DNA of 10,783 nt from contig JBBRLA010000260.1 in assembly GCA_038231615.1 (NCBI GenBank), positions 1 to 10,783 of the forward strand, written 5' to 3'. Both the position numbers and the translations under genes were made by a program. Source of the DNA: JBBRLA01 sp038231615 (lineage in GTDB: Bacteria; Myxococcota_A; Polyangia; Palsa-1104; JAEUJZ01). Positions 6,167 through 10,783 of this stretch are shown here, one piece after another. The notes below the pieces were generated by a model. That model saw only the letters and a program-made list of their open reading frames with translations, was not told the origin of the DNA and searched no databases. Positions within the stretch are counted from its first letter, which is position 1; the number at the start of each line of letters is the position of its first letter.

Positions 6167-7168
6167 CTATCGGGTACTTTGGCTGATGCTTTGGGCGCAG
6201 CGGAAGCCGAGGCGGTGCGGACCTCGGTTGGCGGGTGAAACCCCGCGCCGCTCGGACCCTCGGGTGCGTCCCGCGGGCCAGTACCAGGACCCGCCCTTCA
6301 GCGTCTTCTGGTGGAAACCGGGACAGTGCAGGTCACCGCCCCCGCAAGGACCGCGGGGGTCAGGGCCAGTGCAGGCGGCGCCGCACTCTCGTTTGCAGCC
6401 GGCGTAGCACTCGGAATACCAGTCCTCGACCCATTCCCAACTGTTGCCGGCCATGTCGTAGAGTCCATAACGTCCCACCGGACGGCTGCCGACGTTGGCG
6501 GTGATGTCCGTGCCGCAACCGGTCTGCTCACTTTCGTCCTGCTTGAAGACCGCCCGTTCGCACGTCGGCGGCTCGTTGCCCCAGGGGTACATGTCGCCGT
6601 CCGGGCCGCGGGCGGCCTTCTCCCACTCGGCCTCGGTGGGCAGGCGCTTGCCCACGAACCGGCAATAGGTGTCGGCGTGGAACCAGCTTACCGCCACCAC
6701 CGGCTGTCGAGGTTTGGAGAAGCGCGCGTAGAACTTCACCGGTGGATCGCACTTGCCCAACTTCACGCAGCGGTTGTAGTGCTCGTTGTCCACCTCGTAG
6801 ACGTCCATGAAGAAGGGCGAGACGGTGACGCGCATCGGGGGGCGCTCGTCGCGGTTGCCGTCGTTCGCGCCGCGGAGGAAGGGCCCGCCCTGGATGCAGG
6901 ACATCCCCGAAGGCCGGTCCTTGCCGCAGGGGCGGTCCCCCGTCTCGGCGGCGCTGGTGGCCGGCGGCGGTTCCACGTCCGGGGCATGGGACGGGAGCAG
7001 CATGGCGATGGAGACAAGGCCCGCGCCACCTGCGGGAGGCGGTTCCTGCAAGGGCGGGTTCTGGGGCACCGCCACCACGGGGTGTCCCTGGGCGGCGGCG
7101 CTGCGCTGGGTGCATCCGCACAGGAGCAGGAGCCACGACAACAAGCACAGGGGCAGCGCCCGGAGCAT
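6167..7168 (-). CDS. FGE/SUMF1-fold lipoprotein lacking the catalytic cysteines
   Basis: 333 residues from ATG 7168; a TTG at 7183 would add five residues. The N-terminus (MLRALPLCLLSWLLLLCGC) is a lipoprotein signal with lipobox LCGC and Cys19 as the lipidated residue; the following Thr gives no inner-membrane retention signal under the E. coli rule. A Pro-rich spacer reaches about residue 80. The rest is a formylglycine-generating-enzyme (FGE-sulfatase/SUMF1) domain: GGPFLRGANDGNRDERPP, VSPFFMDVYEVDNEHY, KRLPTEAEWEKAARG, YPWGNEPP, GLYDMAGNSWEWVEDWY, LKGGSW and the terminal RLGFRCA. Catalytic FGEs carry two copper-binding cysteines just after the GGSW motif; here that stretch reads SWYWPAGRTRG, so sulfatase activation is unlikely. 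A Cys-rich insert (six Cys between DWY and PGF) suggests disulfides outside the cytoplasm. Divergent from the kinase gene; a binding or sensing role beside the kinase is inferred only. Confidence 0.87.
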   Translation of the reverse strand: MLRALPLCLLSWLLLLCGCTQRSAAAQGHPVVAVPQNPPLQEPPPAGGAGLVSIAMLLPSHAPDVEPPPATSAAETGDRPCGKDRPSGMSCIQGGPFLRGANDGNRDERPPMRVTVSPFFMDVYEVDNEHYNRCVKLGKCDPPVKFYARFSKPRQPVVAVSWFHADTYCRFVGKRLPTEAEWEKAARGPDGDMYPWGNEPPTCERAVFKQDESEQTGCGTDITANVGSRPVGRYGLYDMAGNSWEWVEDWYSECYAGCKRECGAACTGPDPRGPCGGGDLHCPGFHQKTLKGGSWYWPAGRTRGSERRGVSPANRGPHRLGFRCAQSISQSTR

Positions 7169-7442
7169 GAGGAAAGCTGGCAAAGCGGTCTGGTCCGGGC
7201 AAGATCATAGCCGGTCCCGGTGGGCCGATCTGTGCGCCTCTATACACAACGCGGCAGCCAGACGTGCGAAGACCTGCACCCAGGTGGGCCCTGTCGGCGT
7301 ACCTGGGGAACACACCCAGACAGCGTGGAACGCCGCGTCGGAAATGTGCCGGTCTTGCCGTATGTCGGGAATGTCTCATGTCAGCTTTCATCGCAGTTCC
7401 GCACCAAGCTTGCTAAAATCCCTTCTATCCAGGGTCACGTTG
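7169..7442. promoter_or_regulatory. Divergent control region between FGE-like lipoprotein and kinase
   Basis: On the minus strand a TATGAT hexamer (7204-7209) stands about 36 bases before the lipoprotein ATG, but the -35 position is poor. At 7279-7307, CCCAGGT and ACCTGGG form a perfect 7-bp inverted repeat around 15 bases, a possible operator or hairpin. On the plus strand an extended -10, TGCTAAAAT (7411-7419), precedes the leader frame, again with a weak -35. These sites are read by eye. Confidence 0.35.
7411..7434 (+). promoter_or_regulatory. Extended -10 and ribosome-binding site ahead of the kinase leader ORF
   Basis: TGC-TAAAAT (7411-7419) is a good extended -10, which tolerates the absence of a clear -35. 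AGGG (7431-7434) stands eight bases before the ATG at 7443. The kinase ATGs at 7580 and 7595 have no comparable ribosome-binding site, so translation may enter through the leader frame. Confidence 0.4.
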
Positions 7443-7577
7443 ATGAAGAGGAAGAAGCACATGGCCGGAGCAGATTTTGGCGCACCCCCACAGCGACCGA
7501 GGGAGCGTACTACTGTACGTGACCGAGGAAGCGAGGAGGTACGCCAAAAGCTGCCCGGTCCAGGTGCTTCTGTTTAG
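7443..7577 (+). CDS. Possible 44-residue leader peptide coupled to the kinase
   Basis: An ATG at 7443 has an AGGG eight bases upstream and opens a 44-residue frame. It starts MKRKKHMAGADFGAPP and continues with an Arg/Glu-rich stretch (RPRERTTVRDRGSEEVRQKL). The TAG ends at 7577, two bases before the kinase ATG at 7580, a spacing typical of translational coupling. The product is basic, lacks a signal peptide or membrane segment, and resembles no family I recognise. Its coding stretch holds an imperfect direct repeat and a palindrome (7493-7544), so the RNA structure may matter more than the peptide. It could instead be untranslated leader. Confidence 0.35.
   Translation: MKRKKHMAGADFGAPPQRPRERTTVRDRGSEEVRQKLPGPGASV
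7493..7544 (+). repeat. Imperfect direct repeat with alternative hairpins upstream of the kinase
   Basis: gcgaccgagggagcg (7493-7507) and gtgaccgaggaagcg (7519-7533) match at 13 of 15 bases. Between them CGTAC-TACT-GTACG (7506-7519) is a short palindrome. GCGTAC (7505-7510) can also pair with GTACGC (7539-7544), giving two mutually exclusive stems just upstream of the kinase start. Confidence 0.6.
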
Positions 7578-7579
7578 CG

Positions 7580-10500
7580 ATGGCGGGACCTCCCATGCAG
7601 CTCGAATCTACTCCCACCTGGCTCCTCGGCGCCGAGGTCCCACCTGCAAGCCGCATCGGCACGGTGCTGGCGGGTACGTATCGCTTGGACGCCTTCCTGG
7701 GGGAAGGGACCACGGGGATCACCTACAACGGCTGGCACCTGCGGCAGAAGATGGCCTGCGCCATCAAGTTGCTGCGTCGGGACCTGGCCCACACCCACGA
7801 TCGGGCAATCCGGCTGCGGCAAGACCTGCGCAGCCTGACGGTCCTGGCCGGCAGGGGGTTTCTGGCCGTCGAGCTCGGGTTCACCCCCGAGGGGGCGCCC
7901 TTTCTGGCCAGCCCGCTGCTCCGGGGCGAGACCCTGCGGCAGCGCCTGACCAAAGGGCCCCTTCCGCCCCCGGTCGCGGCGACGATGATCGTGGCGGCGG
8001 CGCGGGCGCTGGGCCTGGCCCACACCCTGGGGGTGATCCACGGGGATTTGCGCCCGGAGAACATCTTCCTCCCCCTGTCGCCGGGCAGCCCGCTCACGGC
8101 CGGGCTGGCGGCGCCACCGGTGCTGCCGGTCTTGATAGACGGCGCGCTGCACCACCTGCGCCGGCGGGTCGCCGGCCTGGATGAGTCGGTGCCGATCCGC
8201 TGGCTGCGCTATCTTTCGCCAGAGCAGGCCGGCGGGATGGTCGAGAGCCCGGATGCCGCCGGAGACATTTTCGCCCTTTCGGCCATCCTTCACGAGTGCC
8301 TCACGGGCAAGCCGGCCTTTGCCGGGGATGAACTGGAGGAGGTGCTGGAGAAGCTGGCCCAGCCCCCCGGGCCGCTCTCGCTCCCGGCGGCATCGGGCCC
8401 CCCGGCGGGCCTTGGGGCGGCCCTTGACCGGGTGATCGCTCGCGCCTGCGCCCGCGATCCGGAGGCCCGCTTCCCGGACCTCGGGGCCCTGGCAGAGGAG
8501 CTGTCACGAGTGTTCTCCGAGATGGGATTTCCGCTGCCCGACCTGGCCGCACAGGAAGGGACCGACGTGGTCGCCCGCACCGCGCGGCGCAGCACCATCG
8601 TCCACAAGAAGATCGTGCCCCTGCCTTCTCCATCTTCCCTGGGCGACCCGGCGCCTTTCCCCGTGCATCCGGTGCCCCTTTTATCCGAGGTGGAGGCACC
8701 GACGGCCAGGCCATCGCCGGTCGGCCGGATCAAGCGAAACAAGGCCACCGTGCGCAGCCGCGACCTGTCTCGCCTGCTGGCGGATGTGGAGGCGAGGAAG
8801 ATGAACATCGGCCAGGCCCTGGCCCTGGCGACGGGCGATGCGGAGGAAGAAGACGAGGAACAAGACTCCCCGAAAGAAACCGCGACGACCGGCAAGGAAC
8901 TGACCGAAGAGGAGCGGCGCATCGAGGCCGGACGGGCGGCGGTGCTGTCCCGAGCGGCCGAGGCCAAGGCCAAAAGGGAGGTCGAGGACGGGCAGCGGGT
9001 GCAGCGGGAGGCCGAGGCCACCCAGACGGCCAAGCGCCGGGAACTGGAAGCGGCCCGCACCGAGGTGCTCTCGAAGATGCGCGCCGAACTGGACCAGCGG
9101 GACCGCGAGCGCGCCGCGGAGCGACAGGCCCGGCGAGAGGCGGCGCAGCGGGAGGCGGAACGGCTGGAGGCGGAACGCCTGGAGGCCGAGCGTCTGGAGC
9201 GGGAGAAGACCGAGCGCGCCCGGATCGAGGCCGAGAAGGCAGAAAAGGCCCGTCGGGAAGCGGAGGCGGCGGAGCAGGCCCGTCGGGAAGCGGAGCGCCG
9301 CGAGGCCGAGGAGCGCGAGGAGGCGCGCAAGGAGGCCGCGCAGGCGGAGGCCGCGCGGAAAGACGCCGAGCGGGCCGAGGAGGCGCGCAAGGAGGCCGAG
9401 CAGCTGGAGGCGGAGAAGGCCCGGAATGCGCAACACGAGGCCGAGCGGGCGGAAGTGGCTCGCCTGGCGGCAGAGAAGCGGGAACGGGAGCGGCACGAGG
9501 CGGCGGTGGCGGCGGCGGCAGCGGTGGCAGCGGCCCAATTGGCGGACACCGAGCAGGCCCTGCGAGAGGCCGAGGTTGCCCGGGCCGAGGAGGCGAAGAT
9601 CTCGCAGGAGGCGGCCCTGGCCATGGAAGCCGCCCGCGTCGCCGCGGCCCGGGCACGAGAGGCGGAGTTCGAGGCCGAACTGGCACGGGTCGAGGAACGG
9701 CGCCGCGCCCGTGAAGTGGAGCAGGCGCGGCAGGTGGCCAACGCCGCGCAGGGCGTGTGGGTCAAGCGGGAGACCCGCCTTTTGGGGGCGATCAAGGAGA
9801 CGCAGGCCGCTCGGGTGCATGGCGAGGACCGCTCGCGGGAGGCGGAGCGGGCGCAGGAATCGGCCCGTTCCGCCGAGAGGGAGCGGGTGGTGCAGGTGGC
9901 CCACGTCAAACGGACCACCCAGGCCCTGACCATCGTGCAACTCGTGTCCGTCGAGGGCGACAGCGACAGCGACAGCGACATAGTAAAGGTCGAGCCGCCG
10001 TCGCCGCCGCCCATCTCGGAGGTCAAGCGGACGATGCCGTCGCCGCCGCCCATCTCGGAGGCGGTGCCCACGCCGGGGCCGATGTCGGCGGTGCCCTCGT
10101 CGGTGCCGGGGCCGACACAGAGGTCAGTGCCCTTGTCGGTGCCGGCCGCGATCCGGCAGGGGCCGCCGCCCAGCATGCCCGAGCCAGCCTCGCTCCCCAC
10201 GGTGCGGATGCCGCAGATCGGGGCCCAGCAACGGTGGGGCCGTCGCTCGGCGCAGTTGCTGGCGGTGGTAAACGCCGCCGCTGCACCGGCCCCGATGCCC
10301 ACCGCGCCGGCCCCGATGCCTGCCGGCCCGCGCAACCCAGTGCCCTCTTCGATCTACTCGGAGGTGCTTGAAGGAAAGCGGCCCCGGGAGACCGTGCCGA
10401 CGCCACTACGCAGGACCAGGCGGCCGGTCATCGGCGCGGCGCTGGTGGTGGGATTGATCATCGCTGCCCTGGTGCTCTGGCGCTCAAGCCTGTCCGCACC

Positions 10501-10777
10501 GCCCATGCCAAGGAACGGTCGGCCCGAAGCGACCGAAGAGGCCAAGGTCGCCCCGCCCGCGCCAATCAGGCCGCCCGAGCCCCCGGCTTCCGCCCCCCAC
10601 GGGCCGCCTGCCGAAGCCCCACTTTCCCCTGAAACCCCGCCGGCCCCGACCCGCCGCGTGACCCGGGACAGGCACCGGTCCCCCCACGGGCGCCGACGGG
10701 ACGGCGCGACTTCCCCGAGCTTGCTGGAATCTGAGGATCTGCGCAACCCCTTTGGTCGGGCAGGCGTCAGCCGTTGA
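7580..10777 (+). CDS. Hanks-type Ser/Thr kinase-like receptor with long coiled coil and C-terminal TM segment
   Basis: 1065 residues. The kinase domain covers about residues 34-312: glycine loop GEGTTG (41-46), AIK with Lys63, catalytic loop HGDLRPENI (154-162) with Asp156 and Asn161, LIDGA with Asp187 where DFG is usual, LSPEQ in place of APE, and DIFALSAILHECLTGKPAF. Lys, both Asp and Asn are kept, but HRD is HGD, the loop Lys is Arg, DFG is DGA, and the helix-C Glu position appears to be Asp82. Activity is therefore possible but not certain. A Pro/Ser-rich linker is followed by an Ala/Glu/Arg coiled coil (about 441-775) and an SD repeat (794-800). Two PSPPPISE repeats, a Pro/Ala-rich stretch, an RRTRR basic patch and one TM helix (950-967) follow, then a 98-residue Pro-rich tail. 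Positive charge before the TM puts the kinase in the cytoplasm and the tail outside. ATG 7580 is used; ATG 7595 is the alternative. Role: probably envelope-to-cytoplasm signalling. Confidence 0.9.
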   Translation: MAGPPMQLESTPTWLLGAEVPPASRIGTVLAGTYRLDAFLGEGTTGITYNGWHLRQKMACAIKLLRRDLAHTHDRAIRLRQDLRSLTVLAGRGFLAVELGFTPEGAPFLASPLLRGETLRQRLTKGPLPPPVAATMIVAAARALGLAHTLGVIHGDLRPENIFLPLSPGSPLTAGLAAPPVLPVLIDGALHHLRRRVAGLDESVPIRWLRYLSPEQAGGMVESPDAAGDIFALSAILHECLTGKPAFAGDELEEVLEKLAQPPGPLSLPAASGPPAGLGAALDRVIARACARDPEARFPDLGALAEELSRVFSEMGFPLPDLAAQEGTDVVARTARRSTIVHKKIVPLPSPSSLGDPAPFPVHPVPLLSEVEAPTARPSPVGRIKRNKATVRSRDLSRLLADVEARKMNIGQALALATGDAEEEDEEQDSPKETATTGKELTEEERRIEAGRAAVLSRAAEAKAKREVEDGQRVQREAEATQTAKRRELEAARTEVLSKMRAELDQRDRERAAERQARREAAQREAERLEAERLEAERLEREKTERARIEAEKAEKARREAEAAEQARREAERREAEEREEARKEAAQAEAARKDAERAEEARKEAEQLEAEKARNAQHEAERAEVARLAAEKRERERHEAAVAAAAAVAAAQLADTEQALREAEVARAEEAKISQEAALAMEAARVAAARAREAEFEAELARVEERRRAREVEQARQVANAAQGVWVKRETRLLGAIKETQAARVHGEDRSREAERAQESARSAERERVVQVAHVKRTTQALTIVQLVSVEGDSDSDSDIVKVEPPSPPPISEVKRTMPSPPPISEAVPTPGPMSAVPSSVPGPTQRSVPLSVPAAIRQGPPPSMPEPASLPTVRMPQIGAQQRWGRRSAQLLAVVNAAAAPAPMPTAPAPMPAGPRNPVPSSIYSEVLEGKRPRETVPTPLRRTRRPVIGAALVVGLIIAALVLWRSSLSAPPMPRNGRPEATEEAKVAPPAPIRPPEPPASAPHGPPAEAPLSPETPPAPTRRVTRDRHRSPHGRRRDGATSPSLLESEDLRNPFGRAGVSR
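9997..10061 (+). repeat. Duplicated 26-bp segment encoding PSPPPISE
   Basis: The 26-mer at 9997-10022 recurs exactly at 10036-10061, with a 39-bp period (13 residues). Each copy encodes PSPPPISE, a Pro/Ser segment in the linker between the coiled coil and the TM helix. It is preceded by a gacagc run (9959-9981) encoding alternating Asp-Ser. Confidence 0.9.
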
Positions 10778-10783
10778 TCTTGA

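Noticed and set aside
6528..7391. Minus-strand and plus-strand frames overlapping the FGE-like gene and the divergent region.
   Set aside because: Arg/Pro/Gly-rich shadows; the FGE frame alone carries recognisable motifs and a signal peptide.
8290..10335. A 681-residue open frame on the minus strand antisense to the kinase gene.
   Set aside because: Its product is Ser/Arg/Ala-rich with no domain. It mirrors the GAG/GCG-rich coiled-coil codons of the plus strand, which rarely give stops on the opposite strand.

Overview
The window is GC-rich, almost fully coding apart from two gaps, and carries a one-membrane-pass Hanks-type Ser/Thr kinase, a formylglycine-generating-enzyme-like lipoprotein, a TPR-CHAT protein and an Rpn/PD-(D/E)XK-like protein. 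This combination, with long Ala/Glu/Arg coiled coils and Pro-rich linkers, suggests a myxobacterium or relative (Myxococcota). That is an inference from gene content; no rRNA or other phylogenetic marker is present.

Left part (1-2996). A TPR-CHAT gene enters from the left edge. Its visible start consists of two nearly identical 120-bp TPR-coding units and a 48-bp half unit. The CHAT domain is intact in layout, but the catalytic Cys position reads Tyr. Facing it tail to tail is an Rpn-like nuclease-fold gene with a strong, apparently leaderless promoter. Just upstream of that promoter lies a decayed copy of the last ~60 bp of the CHAT gene, so the Rpn-like gene is bracketed by two CHAT 3' ends.

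Gene-poor stretch (2865-3810). It holds two direct copies of a ~56-bp repeat, a 33-bp inverted repeat with one mismatch whose arms lie about 590 bp apart, and a 22-bp tandem array of small CCACT/AGTGG hairpins separated by C-tracts (G-tracts on the minus strand). I see no convincing gene here.

Middle part (3811-6083). An arginine N-succinyltransferase (astA-like) gene stands alone, without other ast genes. Its stop codon interlocks with that of a convergent alpha/beta-hydrolase gene whose nucleophile is Asp, as in haloalkane dehalogenases and epoxide hydrolases. Divergent from the hydrolase is a small KGG-repeat stress-protein gene.

Right part (6167-10777). An FGE-like lipoprotein lacking the catalytic cysteines is divergent from a 1065-residue kinase. 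The kinase has atypical catalytic motifs (HGD, DGA), a ~330-residue coiled coil, one transmembrane helix and a Pro-rich extracytoplasmic tail. A 44-codon reading frame with its own ribosome-binding site and candidate promoter ends two bases before the kinase start and may be a coupled leader peptide. The lipoprotein and the kinase could form an envelope-to-cytoplasm signalling pair, but the sequence shows only that they are neighbours.
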